From Flavobacteriales bacterium (GTDB lineage: Bacteria > Bacteroidota > Bacteroidia > Flavobacteriales > UBA1820): a DNA stretch of 64,000 bases. The notes beneath the pieces were generated by a model that did not search any database, was not told the origin of the DNA, and was given only the letters and a program-made list of their open reading frames with translations. The stretch lies in NCBI GenBank assembly GCA_003150615.1, contig QALN01000004.1:1-64000 (forward strand), in the 5' to 3' direction. Positions 29,201-37,613 of this stretch are shown piece by piece. The first letter of the stretch is position 1, and the number at the start of each line of letters is the position of its first letter. Both the position numbers and the translations under genes were made by a program.

Positions 29201-30693
29201 TTGCCGAAACGTACGGTATCACCGTGTACCAGGAGCAGGTCATGCTCCTCTCGCAAAAACTGGCGGGCTTTACCAAGGGCGAAGCGGACGTACTGCGAAA
29301 AGCTATGGGTAAAAAGCAGATAGCGGTACTGGCCAAAATGAAACCGAAGTTCGTCGAGCAGGCCTCGGAAAAAGGCCACGACCCTCAGGTGCTCGAAAAG
29401 ATATGGAAGGACTGGGAGGCATTCGCCGCATATGCCTTCAATAAATCGCATTCCACGTGTTACGCATGGGTAGCCTATCAGACCGCTTACCTGAAGGCTA
29501 ACTATCCGTCCGAATACATGGCCGCCGTTCTGTCCAACAACATGAGCGATATAAAAGACATATCGTTCTACATGGAGGAAACGCGCCGTCTTGGCATAAG
29601 GATACTATGTCCTGACGTAAACGAATCGCAGCGCAAGTTTTCGGTCAACCGCGACGGTGACATACGTTTCGGGTTGGGCGCCGTGAAGAACGTGGGCGAC
29701 AATGCCATCGCTTTTATCCTCAGGGACCGCAAGGAAAACGGGCCTTACAGATCGGTGTTCGATTTTACCACCCGTGTGGACAAATCGAGCTGTTCGCGGC
29801 GCAGTATCGAGCATTTCGTCCTTTCCGGCGCATTCGACTGTTTCGGCCTGAACCGCTCCCAGTATTTCGCTTCCGACGGACGTTACGACCTTATCGACAA
29901 AGCCGTGAAATACGGCGAGGCGGTACGTGCGCAAAGGGACAGCGCTCAGTCTTCGCTTTTCGGCGACATGGGCGATGCTTCGTTCGAGATGGAAGAACCT
30001 ACCGTGATGCTGTGCGACGAATGGCCCGATCTGGACAAACTGAAAAAGGAACGCGACGTTGTCGGCCTGTTCATATCGGCGCATCCTCTGGACCGTTACC
30101 GTTTCGTGCTCGACCATTACTGTTCCGTGGGGGTGGACCAGCTTGTCGAGCCTGAGAGGTTTGTCGGCACCGACATCACTTTCGGCGGCATGATAACCAA
30201 GGTGGACAATTTCACTGCCAAAAACGGCAACCCGGCCGGGCGTTATACGATAGAGGACCTCAGCTCGTCGTTCGACTTCCAGCTTTACGACGTAAAGTAC
30301 GCTATGTTCAGCCCCTTCCTGTTCGACAACGCTTTCGTTTACGTCAAGGCTACGGTGCAGGACGGCTGGGTAAACCGCGAGACCGGTGTGAAAAGCCGTC
30401 CGCGTATCGTTTTCAACGACGTTCGTCTGCTTTCCGAAGTTCCCAAGTCATATCCCCGCAAGGTGGTGGTGACATTCGGCATAGCGGACATAGACCGCAC
30501 GGTGATACATGATATAGCGGCCCTTGTCAAAGGCTCGCAAGGCGTGAATCCAGTGGAAATAAGGGTCGTCGACCCCAAATCCGGCGTAGGCCTTTCCATG
30601 CCGGTGCACGGTTTCAGAATAGACCTCGACCAACAGGTGCTCGACAATCTGGAGCGTGTTTCCGGAAATGCGGTTAAATTCGAGCAATGCTGA
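26275..30693 (+). CDS. dnaE: DNA polymerase III alpha with N-terminal exonuclease (copy 1)
   Basis: This is the replicative polymerase, 1,472 residues against about 1,160 for E. coli DnaE. The extra N-terminus (1 to about 190) is a DEDDh proofreading exonuclease: Asp6 and Glu8 in FDTETTG, Asp105 in GQNISFDIP, His169 and Asp174 in AHNASADVEAT. The PHP domain starts at HLHNHTQYS (about 262). Catalytic aspartates are Asp698 and Asp700 in PDIDTDFDDEGRG. An internal clamp-binding motif QSSLF lies at 1225-1229, before the OB domain. Unlike PolC, the exonuclease sits in front of the PHP domain and is not inserted in it. It probably replaces a separate epsilon subunit, at least partly. Confidence 0.96.
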   Translation: MYLIFDTETTGLPRDYNAPVTDTDNWPRMVQLAWQLHGPMGELIEAKNFIVKPEGYDIPFETEKIHGISTERAKREGMELSYVLDEFARAVAKAGFAVGQNISFDIPVVGCEYYRKGIDNPLPSLAVLDTMSEVTANLCKIPGRGKRYKFPRLIELHTHLFGEGFGQAHNASADVEATARCFLELIRLGLYTPAELRATPQYIEDFRRANPEPIKAIGLNVQPYKPMDYGQAEADTGRTSGEKDSADVAAALEALKDVPYCHLHNHTQYSILQATTDVDTLVELAWKNKMPAVGLTDLGNMYGAFNLTLAIGKINEKIAKHNKAVEEGKEKGELWEEYKGKVIIGCELYVAEDYKRTRFTKEQPDRRFQQVLFAKNKAGYHNLAKLSTEANTVGLYGQYARVGRELIAQYRENLIATTGGLQGEVPQLILQVGERQAEEAFKWWLDVFGDDFYVELLRHGLPENDRVNRTLLSFAEKYGVRYIAQNNTFYASREDSNAHDILLCIRDGEVQSKPIGRGRDCRFGFPNDEFYFKSQDEMKTLFADLPDAIRNIGHLVDKVENYKLAKPVLLPKFEIPEEFRDPEDEKDGGKRGENAYLRYLTYKGAEKVYPDMDQATRERIDFELDIIAKTGYPGYFLIVQDFIRAAREMGVLVGPGRGSAAGSAVAYCIGITSIDPIKYDLLFERFLNPDRVSLPDIDTDFDDEGRGRIIDWVVEKYGKNQVSQIITYGTLAAKNSIRDTARALGFTPAEVNELGKKVPDVSLAKLFKLPEPDLRDKLKNKQEEIDKAHTLKELAQGSDTTARIINQAKVIEGSIKSLGVHACGVIITPSDIREHVPMATAKDSEMLVTQFDNKVVESAGLLKMDFLGLKTLTLINDTINLIEARFGIRIDPDEIPIDDPKTYELFQRGDTIGVFQYESPGMQKNLRELRPSVFSDLIAMNALYRPGPMEYIPSFIRRKHGEEEITYDLPDMEEYLAETYGITVYQEQVMLLSQKLAGFTKGEADVLRKAMGKKQIAVLAKMKPKFVEQASEKGHDPQVLEKIWKDWEAFAAYAFNKSHSTCYAWVAYQTAYLKANYPSEYMAAVLSNNMSDIKDISFYMEETRRLGIRILCPDVNESQRKFSVNRDGDIRFGLGAVKNVGDNAIAFILRDRKENGPYRSVFDFTTRVDKSSCSRRSIEHFVLSGAFDCFGLNRSQYFASDGRYDLIDKAVKYGEAVRAQRDSAQSSLFGDMGDASFEMEEPTVMLCDEWPDLDKLKKERDVVGLFISAHPLDRYRFVLDHYCSVGVDQLVEPERFVGTDITFGGMITKVDNFTAKNGNPAGRYTIEDLSSSFDFQLYDVKYAMFSPFLFDNAFVYVKATVQDGWVNRETGVKSRPRIVFNDVRLLSEVPKSYPRKVVVTFGIADIDRTVIHDIAALVKGSQGVNPVEIRVVDPKSGVGLSMPVHGFRIDLDQQVLDNLERVSGNAVKFEQC

Positions 30694-30713
30694 CCTTTGC
30701 GGGTGGTCGCTTA

Positions 30714-30744
30714 TTGTGCTGCGCGGAAATAATTCTTATATTTA
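30714..30744 (+). promoter_or_regulatory. recA promoter (copy 1)
   Basis: TTG (30714-30716), 20-nt spacer, TATATTTA (30737-30744). One base off the Bacteroidota consensus. The leader would be about 80 nt. I see no obvious LexA operator. Confidence 0.65.
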
Positions 30745-30828
30745 CGCTCTGCGCCGGAGGCGCTGCGTGCCCAATGTGCGGAACGTATTGAATAATGTGA
30801 ATAAACGGATAAATAAAGATAAACAAGA

Positions 30829-31830
30829 ATGAGTGACGATAACAAAGAAGCGAAGCTCTCTTCGCTGAAGACCATCCTCGAAAAGATGGACAAAACGTAC
30901 GGCAAAGGCTCCGTAATGATGATGGGCGAGCGGTCCGTGGAACACGTCGAAGTGATACCCACCGGGTCGTTGGGACTTGACGTAGCTCTCGGTATAGGCG
31001 GTTATCCTAAAGGCCGCATAGTCGAAGTGTACGGGCCGGAATCTTCCGGTAAGACCACCCTTACGCTGCATGCGATAGCCGAGGCGCAGAAAGCCGGCGG
31101 CATAGCGGCATTTATCGACGCGGAACACGCTTTCGACCGTTTTTATGCCGAAAAACTCGGCGTCGATGTAGACCACCTGGTAATTTCCCAGCCCGACAAC
31201 GGCGAGCAGGCCCTCGAAATAGCCGAAAACCTGATACGCTCCGGCGCGATAGACATAATAGTCATCGACTCGGTAGCCGCCCTCACTCCCAAGAGCGAAA
31301 TAGAAGGCGAAATGGGCGACTCGAAGATGGGCCTTCAGGCGCGTCTCATGTCGCAGGCGCTGCGTAAACTCACGGGCACGATATCCAAGACCAACTGCGT
31401 GGCGATGTTCATAAACCAGCTCCGCGAAAAAATAGGCGTTATGTTCGGTAACCCGGAAACCACTACCGGCGGTAACGCGCTTAAGTTTTATGCTTCGGTA
31501 CGTCTGGACATACGCCGCGGGCAGCAGATAAAGAACGGCGACAGCGTCATAGGAAACCGCACGAAAGTGAAGGTCGTGAAGAATAAAATGGCTCCTCCTT
31601 TCCGCTCCACGGAGTTCGACGTACTGTACGGCGAGGGCATATCCCGCGTCGGCGAAATAATAGACCTAGGAGTGGAATACGAGGTGATAAAGAAAAGCGG
31701 CTCGTGGTTCTCGTACAACGACACGAAACTCGGGCAGGGGCGCGACGCGGTAAAAGACCTGCTGCGCGACAATCCAGAACTGGCCGAGGAAATAGAAGCC
31801 CGTGTACGTGAAAAACTGGCCGAAGCCTGA
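30829..31830 (+). CDS. recA: Recombinase RecA (copy 1)
   Basis: RecA forms filaments on single-stranded DNA, drives homologous recombination and triggers the SOS response. The 333-residue length lacks the long acidic C-terminal extension of E. coli RecA. Walker A is GPESSGKTT (69-77). The VIDSVAAL Walker B region, the [19 protein letters not shown] loop and [18 protein letters not shown] are all intact. It sits 135 nt after dnaE with its own promoter. Of its 26 isoleucines, 22 use ATA. Confidence 0.98.
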   Translation: MSDDNKEAKLSSLKTILEKMDKTYGKGSVMMMGERSVEHVEVIPTGSLGLDVALGIGGYPKGRIVEVYGPESSGKTTLTLHAIAEAQKAGGIAAFIDAEHAFDRFYAEKLGVDVDHLVISQPDNGEQALEIAENLIRSGAIDIIVIDSVAALTPKSEIEGEMGDSKMGLQARLMSQALRKLTGTISKTNCVAMFINQLREKIGVMFGNPETTTGGNALKFYASVRLDIRRGQQIKNGDSVIGNRTKVKVVKNKMAPPFRSTEFDVLYGEGISRVGEIIDLGVEYEVIKKSGSWFSYNDTKLGQGRDAVKDLLRDNPELAEEIEARVREKLAEA

Positions 31831-31848
31831 AAAAAACGTAAAAAATAC

Positions 31849-31890
31849 ATACGGCCCCTTGCGCCTTTAGGCCCTGGGGCCGTATCTTTA
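31849..31890 (+). terminator. recA terminator overlapping a downstream promoter (copy 1)
   Basis: Perfect 10-bp stem ATACGGCCCC / GGGGCCGTAT (31849-31858 / 31876-31885). A promoter for the next gene overlaps it: -33 TTG at 31859-31861 in the loop and -7 TATCTTTA at 31883-31890, starting in the 3' arm, with a 21-nt spacer. Confidence 0.65.
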
Positions 31891-31921
31891 CTTTGACATT
31901 AGCTATAAAAACTCCGTAAAA

Positions 31922-32455
31922 ATGACAGGAACGCTCTCCGAGATACTCGACATGCTCAAATACGTGATACCGGCCCTTTTGATAGGGGCATTCATGTGGT
32001 ACATATTCCGGAAGTACACGGAAGCCGAGGAACGCCGTCGCGCATCGGCGTCCGGAGGAATCGTCCCTCCGGTAGTACAGTCCGTGCCAATGCGCTTTCA
32101 GGCCTATGAACGCATGGTATTGCTTCTGGAACGCATGGGCCTTGCCTCACTCGTCTCGCGCGTGCGGCCGTACAGCGATTCCGTATCCGAATACGTCAGG
32201 TTGCTTACCGACCATATAGAACAGGAATACGAATATAACCTCTCCCAGCAGGTGTACATTTCCGACCAGGCATGGAAAATGGTGCGTGAAGCCCGGCGCC
32301 AGACGCAGGCCCTCATAGCACAGGTGATAAAGGACGGAAAACCGAAAACCGTACCCGAAGCGCAGCAAATGCTCATAGTGTATGCTGCCGAACATACCCT
32401 TCCGTCCGAAAAAGCGCTGGATTTCATAAAATCCGAAGCAAGAAGCGAATTTTGA
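31922..32455 (+). CDS. One-TM protein of unknown function (copy 1)
   Basis: A 177-residue protein with one N-terminal membrane helix (about 12-28, YVIPALLIGAFMWYIF), a short Gly/Pro linker, and a cytoplasmic, mostly helical domain. The domain contains RFQAYERMVLLLERMG, HIEQEYEYNLSQQVYIS and AWKMVREARRQ. It resembles a conserved Bacteroidota family that I recall as DUF7935, with the same YERM and HIEQE motifs; the name is from memory. No enzymatic motif is visible. It has its own promoter within the recA terminator and a strong terminator after it, so it is probably transcribed alone. Confidence 0.8.
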   Translation: MTGTLSEILDMLKYVIPALLIGAFMWYIFRKYTEAEERRRASASGGIVPPVVQSVPMRFQAYERMVLLLERMGLASLVSRVRPYSDSVSEYVRLLTDHIEQEYEYNLSQQVYISDQAWKMVREARRQTQALIAQVIKDGKPKTVPEAQQMLIVYAAEHTLPSEKALDFIKSEARSEF

Positions 32456-32501
32456 ACACAGTAAAATTTGCGGATTTGTCAGTAAAAACGACACGGAAAA
32501 G

Positions 32502-32538
32502 AAAAAGGCATTGCGGTTTGTCAACCGAATGCCTTTTT
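32502..32538 (+). terminator. Terminator after the one-TM protein (copy 1)
   Basis: Stem AAAAAGGCATT / AATGCCTTTTT extended by CGGTT / AACCG, 46 nt after the stop codon, ending in a T-run. Confidence 0.85.
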
Positions 32539-32695
32539 CCCACAAATATTCATAACAATTAACACTAAAAACGTTTTTTATTTCCTGTATATTTTTAAAA
32601 AACGTAAAAATGAAAACACTTTCCTAACGTTACAAATATAAATATGCGTTTTCTGAAAAAGTACGAATGAAAAGTTATAGTAAGGTTAAAAGGTT

Positions 32696-33895
32696 ATGGA
32701 GGCTGAAAATACGCTTTTAAGCGATGATATACAGGATTTTGTGCGTTCCGATGAAGCTGCGCGCATGTTGTCTTCAGGCATTGTTAAAAGCCCGTTTCCC
32801 GATGTCTCCCCATCCGCGCTTTCGGTACAGATTAAAGGATTCTTAAAGTCTAAAAACAAGCTCCCCAGGCTCTCCTCGGTCAGAGACATCCTGTACCCCA
32901 AAGGCATATCCATGGAGCAATGCTCAGGCCAGGCTGCATCGTTTTACAAAGCATCGATAGCGCCTCACGGGGCATTGGGAGTGGACATAACGGGAGGCTT
33001 CGGGGTAGATGCGATGGCCTTGAGCCGTAACTTTTCACGTTTCCGTTACTTCGAGACCGACCGCGAACTCGCCGCTGTGGCGGCACATAACTTCGCGGTT
33101 ATGGGCTTCGATAACATAACCGCCGCTTGTGCCGACGGAGTGGCTGAGGTTGCCGGCGGAACGGACAACTACGATTTTATTTTCGCCGATCCCGCGCGCC
33201 GCGACACCAACTCATCGCGCGTGTACCGTATAGAGGACTGCACGCCGGATATCGTATCGTGCAGCACCGGTTTGCTGAAAAAAAGTCCCGTGCTGATGGT
33301 GAAACTCTCGCCCATGCTCGACATACATTCCGCTCTTGCATCGCTTCCTCACACAAGAGAGGTACATACGGTAGGTGTCAGGGGTGAAGTACGAGAACTC
33401 CTTTTCGTAATCTCACGCGGATATGAAGGGCCTTCAGAACTGTTTTCTGCGGATTTCGCGTATGAGCAGGACGAATCTCCGTTCGTTTTCAAAGGCGTTT
33501 ACGGGCAAAAAGACGAAGTATTTTTTTCCGGATATGAAAAGTACGTTTACGACGTATCGGCGACCTTGCGCAAGTCGGGACTGGCCGACGCTTATGCCGT
33601 ATCGCTCGGCCTTAGGAAATTACACCCTCACACATGGCTTTATACGTCGGATGTCCTGTACGACGGGTTTTGCGGGCGTGTGTTCCGCGTGGAGGCCCCT
33701 GTTGGCAAGAAGGACTTGAAAAAACTGCTGCCCGATTCGCGGGCTTCCGTAATTTCACGAAATTACCCCGCTACGGCCGAGAGCCTGCGGCGCAGTTTCG
33801 GACTTAAGGATTCGGCGGATATGTTTTTAATTGCTTTCCGCGATATAAATAATAAAAATATCGTATTATTATCTACAAGACAAAAATTTTCTTAA
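32696..33895 (+). CDS. Class I SAM methyltransferase, PG1098-like (copy 1)
   Basis: A 399-residue protein with a Rossmann methyltransferase core: SAM motif I GVDITGGFGVDAMAL (about 98-112), acidic motif II RYFETDRE, and a catalytic-type motif FADPARRD. The layout, with a helical N-terminus and a C-terminal ferredoxin-like/THUMP-like part (residues about 280-399), matches the Bacteroidota family typified by P. gingivalis PG1098. The DPARR motif suggests RNA or nucleic acid methylation, but the substrate is unknown. The 240-nt upstream gap is AT-rich with no gene. Confidence 0.85.
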   Translation: MEAENTLLSDDIQDFVRSDEAARMLSSGIVKSPFPDVSPSALSVQIKGFLKSKNKLPRLSSVRDILYPKGISMEQCSGQAASFYKASIAPHGALGVDITGGFGVDAMALSRNFSRFRYFETDRELAAVAAHNFAVMGFDNITAACADGVAEVAGGTDNYDFIFADPARRDTNSSRVYRIEDCTPDIVSCSTGLLKKSPVLMVKLSPMLDIHSALASLPHTREVHTVGVRGEVRELLFVISRGYEGPSELFSADFAYEQDESPFVFKGVYGQKDEVFFSGYEKYVYDVSATLRKSGLADAYAVSLGLRKLHPHTWLYTSDVLYDGFCGRVFRVEAPVGKKDLKKLLPDSRASVISRNYPATAESLRRSFGLKDSADMFLIAFRDINNKNIVLLSTRQKFS

Positions 33896-33900
33896 CTTTG
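33893..33900 (+). promoter_or_regulatory. nfeD-SPFH operon -7 element (copy 1)
   Basis: TAACTTTG, an exact TAnnTTTG match, overlapping the stop codon of the methyltransferase gene and 64 nt before the nfeD start. No clear -33 TTG. Confidence 0.5.
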
Positions 33901-33963
33901 ATAAAAAGTAATCCGTAACCTGTACCTGTTTGTACGGAAAAAGCAAATTAAAAAACAACGATT

Positions 33964-34425
33964 ATGGAATATTTGTTCGTTTGGTATGTGTGGCTGGCAT
34001 TGGCCTTGCTCACACTGATACTCGAAATATTGTTGCCGGGATTTGTCATAGCCTGTTTTTCGGTAGGCGCTGCCGTGGCTGCAATAGTGGCGGCATTCGG
34101 CGCGGGAGTTAATGCACAGTTGATAGTGTTCGCCGCAGTGACGCTAGGTGTTTTCGCTTTCATACGGCCTTTTGCTCTCAAGTATTTGATGCGCAATCCT
34201 AAAAACCGTATAACGACTAATCATGATGCTCTTCCCGACAGGATCGGACGGGTGGTGACTGCCATAAACAACGAATCTATGAAAGGTCGTGTAAAAGTGG
34301 ATGGCGACGTATTCATGGCGCGTTCTGCCGACGGGATGCCCATTTCCGAAGGAACGGATGTGAAAATCGTAAAAGTGGACAGTACGATATTGGTAGTGCG
34401 CCCTTTGGATGGCGTTCCAATGTGA
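33964..34425 (+). CDS. NfeD-family membrane protein (copy 1)
   Basis: A 153-residue protein with two or three hydrophobic segments in residues 1-75 (LALALLTLILEILLPGFVIA and the AAVAAIVAAFGAG stretch) and a C-terminal OB-fold-like domain. The domain reads GRVVTAINNESMKGRVKVDGDVFMARSADG and ends in VDSTILVVRPL, as in NfeD1b proteins. NfeD proteins partner with SPFH/stomatin proteins in the membrane, and such a gene follows 42 nt downstream. Confidence 0.9.
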   Translation: MEYLFVWYVWLALALLTLILEILLPGFVIACFSVGAAVAAIVAAFGAGVNAQLIVFAAVTLGVFAFIRPFALKYLMRNPKNRITTNHDALPDRIGRVVTAINNESMKGRVKVDGDVFMARSADGMPISEGTDVKIVKVDSTILVVRPLDGVPM

Positions 34426-34467
34426 TTATTTGTGTGAATATCAATCAATAAACTCTTAAATAAATTT

Positions 34468-35490
34468 ATGGAAACAATTACAGCAGGAACGGTAGTGCTG
34501 GTCATTCTGGCCATACTCGTGGTAGCAATATTGGCAAAAGGCATCAGGATAATACAGCAGTCCGAAGTCATGATAATCGAACGTCTGGGGCGTTACCACA
34601 AAACCCTGCATTCGGGTATCAATATCATCATCCCCATAATAGACCAGCCGCGCAGCATACTGTGGCGTTACACACAGGAAATACCGGGCGCAGGGGTAGT
34701 AGTACGGCATGTGTCTAAAGAACGCATAGACCTGCGTGAGACGGTTTACGATTTTCCGAAACAGAACGTGATAACGCGCGACAATATCGTCACCGAAATA
34801 AACGCGCTTATCTATTTCCAGATAATGGACCCGGTGCGTTCGGTTTACGAGATATCGAACCTGCCGCAGGCCATAGAAAAACTTACGCAGACCTCTCTTC
34901 GTAACGTGATTGGCGATCTGGATCTGGACCAGACCCTAACATCGCGCGATACGATAAACTCCCGCCTTCGTGAAATACTGGATGAGGCTACGAATAAATG
35001 GGGCGTAAAGGTCAACCGCGTAGAGCTTCAGGACATAAATCCGCCGCGCGACATACGCGATGCGATGGAAAAACAGATGCGTGCCGAGCGAGACAAACGA
35101 GCCATGATACTCGAAGCCGAAGGAACGAAACAATCCCAGATACTGCACGCTGAAGGACAGATGGAAGCCCAGATAAAGAAAGCCGAGGGTAGCAAGCGTT
35201 CGCAGATACTCGAAGCCGAAGGACAGGCCGAGGCCCGCATTGCGGTAGCCAATGCCGAAGCCGCAGCTATTGAAAAGGTCACGTCCGCTCTTAAGGGTAC
35301 CGGTACTACCGACCCGGCACAGTATCTTATCGCCGTGCATTATCTCGACTCGCTCAAGGATATTTCCTCCGGTCAGGACAATAAAACCATATATATGCCT
35401 TACGAAGCTACGGCTGCTCTCGGTTCGCTCGGTGCTATAAAAGGCCTGTTCGAAAAAGACGTCCAGGAAGCACCTGCGAAGAAAAAATAA
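34468..35490 (+). CDS. SPFH/Band 7 (paraslipin, QmcA-like) protein (copy 1)
   Basis: A 340-residue membrane scaffold of the SPFH superfamily. It has an N-terminal membrane helix (about 7-25), an SPFH domain (about 28-190, with the family stretch SEVMIIERLGRYHKTL) and an Ala/Glu-rich coiled coil with repeats such as EAEGTKQSQIL, HAEGQMEAQI and EAEGQAEARI (about 205-275). It forms a two-gene unit with nfeD, a widely conserved pairing linked to membrane microdomains and protein quality control. The exact role here is inferred. Confidence 0.92.
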   Translation: METITAGTVVLVILAILVVAILAKGIRIIQQSEVMIIERLGRYHKTLHSGINIIIPIIDQPRSILWRYTQEIPGAGVVVRHVSKERIDLRETVYDFPKQNVITRDNIVTEINALIYFQIMDPVRSVYEISNLPQAIEKLTQTSLRNVIGDLDLDQTLTSRDTINSRLREILDEATNKWGVKVNRVELQDINPPRDIRDAMEKQMRAERDKRAMILEAEGTKQSQILHAEGQMEAQIKKAEGSKRSQILEAEGQAEARIAVANAEAAAIEKVTSALKGTGTTDPAQYLIAVHYLDSLKDISSGQDNKTIYMPYEATAALGSLGAIKGLFEKDVQEAPAKKK

Positions 35491-35507
35491 TGAACATGTG
35501 TAATGTT

Positions 35508-35550
35508 AAAAGGCCTCTGCCGGTTTTACTGCCGTGCAGGGGCTTTTTTT
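35508..35550 (+). terminator. Terminator after SPFH gene (copy 1)
   Basis: Hairpin AAAAGGCCTCTGC / GCAGGGGCTTTT with one bulged G and one G-T pair, followed by a T-run, 18 nt after the stop codon. Confidence 0.75.
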
Positions 35551-35808
35551 AGGCGGGTATCCGGAGGGGGGCCGGATGTTTGCAATATTTATTTCCGGTT
35601 CTGACAATTTAACCATTCAGCATCAACAAGAATACGGTCGTATGTCGTCCGATATCCACAAGCAACAGTCGGGATTTTATGGGTAAAGTGCCGTATGGCT
35701 ATCATTTGAACATAATTAAAAATGACAATAGATTTGCCACGGCTATATACCGTCATGTTTTTGAGGGCGGAAATAATAACGGAACGATGCTGGAAATGAA
35801 ATAGGGTT
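35551..35808. other. Intergenic region before yigZ stop (copy 1)
   Basis: Between two convergent units. It holds a small ATCCGG / CCGGAT hairpin near 35569-35578 and a 41-codon plus-strand frame (35679-35804, MGKVPYGYHL...) ending 4 nt before the yigZ stop. I recognise neither as a gene. Confidence 0.5.
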
Positions 35809-36432
35809 TTACAGTAACTCATCCTTCAGTACGGCAGAATAAAGCTGAGCCGCAAATGCTTCACGTATTTTATTCTCCAAGGACAGGCGGACTGAGAAGT
35901 ACAGCACACATTCGGTCTTAAAATCCTGTCCGGTTATACGCGCTCCGGAATCTTTCATTATCCGCATGACTGTATTCATCTGTGGATAGGTAAAATGTAC
36001 GGAAAACGGTTTTTCCACCGTCATTTCCACCGTTTCGGCCGACGAGAGGGCCAGCTGGGCAGCCGTTTTGTACGCGTTTACCAGTCCCGGCACGCCTAAC
36101 AGCACGCCTCCGAAATACCTGACCACCACCACCAGCACGTTAGTAACTCCTGCCGAGAGTATCTGGTTGTAGATAGGAGCTCCGGCACTGCCCGAAGGTT
36201 CGCCGTCGTCGTTGGCACGGTACGAGAACGATAATTGCCCGACGCGCCATGCGTAGCAACAGTGACGAGCCGAATGGTGGGCCGAGCGTACGTTTTGCAC
36301 TATTTCTTCAGCCTGTTCCTTTGACGATACGGGATAGGCGTACGAGAAAAACTTACTGCCTTTATCCTTGAAAAGCTGTTCTTCCGTAGCGGATGAAATG
36401 GTTAGGTACGTGTCTTTTATTTCGTTTTCCAC
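35809..36432 (-). CDS. IMPACT/YigZ-family protein (copy 1)
   Basis: A 207-residue member of the YigZ/IMPACT family. The conserved core GSKFFSYAYPV, AHHSARHCCYAW and the signature DDGEPSGSAGAPI..L are present, then VVVVRYFGGVLLGVPGLV and a C-terminal ferredoxin-like domain. Eukaryotic IMPACT regulates Gcn2; the bacterial function is unresolved and may involve the ribosome or nucleic acid. It starts within the last 16 bases of ribD, so the two are coupled. Confidence 0.92.
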   Translation of the reverse strand: MENEIKDTYLTISSATEEQLFKDKGSKFFSYAYPVSSKEQAEEIVQNVRSAHHSARHCCYAWRVGQLSFSYRANDDGEPSGSAGAPIYNQILSAGVTNVLVVVVRYFGGVLLGVPGLVNAYKTAAQLALSSAETVEMTVEKPFSVHFTYPQMNTVMRIMKDSGARITGQDFKTECVLYFSVRLSLENKIREAFAAQLYSAVLKDELL

Positions 36433-37481
36433 GATGCCTGTTCATTTTCGATTACTTCATAGCGGTCATTTCCTGCCCTGCCTGAACGTACCCGTATGCC
36501 GGATAAGATAGGGGCTGCTATCCCCGAACCAAAAGTATCGGTGCCGGTGAATATGCGCGCCTCGTCCCAAAGTCCTGTGGAAATGAAAGATGCGAGCAGT
36601 TTCGTCCCGCCTTCGACGATGAGCGACTGTATTCCCCTGGAGTACAGTTCGTCCAATATAAAGGAAAGCACGTCGCCTGTAAAATCAGTGTCGACGTATT
36701 CCGCCTGCCCATCCCTCTGAGCGTCGCGGCCGGTGAATATTATCGTAGGTATGCTTCCGTCTTTCAAATGATTGCAGGACGGTATGCGTCCTGTTCGGTC
36801 CGGCACTACACGGACGGGGTTGCGGCCTCCGTTGGCCAAGCGGGCATCCAGCCTCGGATTGTCCATAACGGCAGTGTTCGTCCCTGCCATTATCGCCTGT
36901 TCGGCACTGCGCCACCTGTGTAGGAGTTTCCGTGCCGGTAAGCCCGTTATCGCGGCAGGAGGCACGGATGCGTCAGTGCGTAACCTGTCCAGATATCCAT
37001 CCTGGCTTTGCGCCCATTTAAGGATTATATACGGGCGTTTGCAGGTGTGGTAAGTAATAAAACGCCTGTTAAGACGGCGGCATTTGTCTTCGAGTATGCC
37101 TACCGTTACTTTTACGCCCGCACGGCGCAATTTGTCGATGCCACGACCGTTTACTTTTCCAAACGGGTCCTGCATTCCGATTACTACTTCAGGTATGCCG
37201 GATGATATGATAAGGTCGGCGCAGGGTGGGGTTTTACCGTAATGCGAACATGGTTCCAGCGTTACGTACATCGTGCTTTCTGCGAGCTGTGATTTGTCGT
37301 TTACGGAGGCTATGGCGTTTACTTCGGCATGAGGCAACCCTGATTTGTGATGGTATCCACGGCCTATCACATGGTCGCGGCATACTATCACGGCGCCTAC
37401 CATCGGGTTGGGATATGTCATGCCTGATGCCCTTCGGGCAAGTTCTACGGCCATCGACATGTATTTTTCGTCTGTATTCAT
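36417..37481 (-). CDS. ribD: Bifunctional riboflavin deaminase/reductase (copy 1)
   Basis: RibD carries out the second and third steps of riboflavin synthesis. The N-terminal deaminase domain binds zinc through His51 (HAEVNA) and Cys78 and Cys87 (PCSHYGKTPPC). The C-terminal NADPH-dependent reductase domain (about 147-354) includes RPYIILKWAQSQDG and SLIVEGGTKLLASF. The length of 354 residues is standard. No other rib gene is adjacent. I see no FMN riboswitch upstream; the 106-bp repeat lies there instead. Confidence 0.96.
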   Translation of the reverse strand: MNTDEKYMSMAVELARRASGMTYPNPMVGAVIVCRDHVIGRGYHHKSGLPHAEVNAIASVNDKSQLAESTMYVTLEPCSHYGKTPPCADLIISSGIPEVVIGMQDPFGKVNGRGIDKLRRAGVKVTVGILEDKCRRLNRRFITYHTCKRPYIILKWAQSQDGYLDRLRTDASVPPAAITGLPARKLLHRWRSAEQAIMAGTNTAVMDNPRLDARLANGGRNPVRVVPDRTGRIPSCNHLKDGSIPTIIFTGRDAQRDGQAEYVDTDFTGDVLSFILDELYSRGIQSLIVEGGTKLLASFISTGLWDEARIFTGTDTFGSGIAAPILSGIRVRSGRAGNDRYEVIENEQASWKTK

Positions 37482-37613
37482 TGCGCCATGCGGCTCTGTT
37501 TTCAGTTTGCTAATTTATGAAATTGCCGCTTTACTTAAAAACACAGTTATAGTTGCATCTTTGTCCGTATGGTTCACATAGAACTGTCTGCCGTGACGTA
37601 ATACTGCATGTTG

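Noticed and set aside
35589..35822. 77-codon minus-strand frame after yigZ
   Set aside because: It overlaps the end of yigZ, has no domain or promoter, and looks like chance AT-rich sequence.
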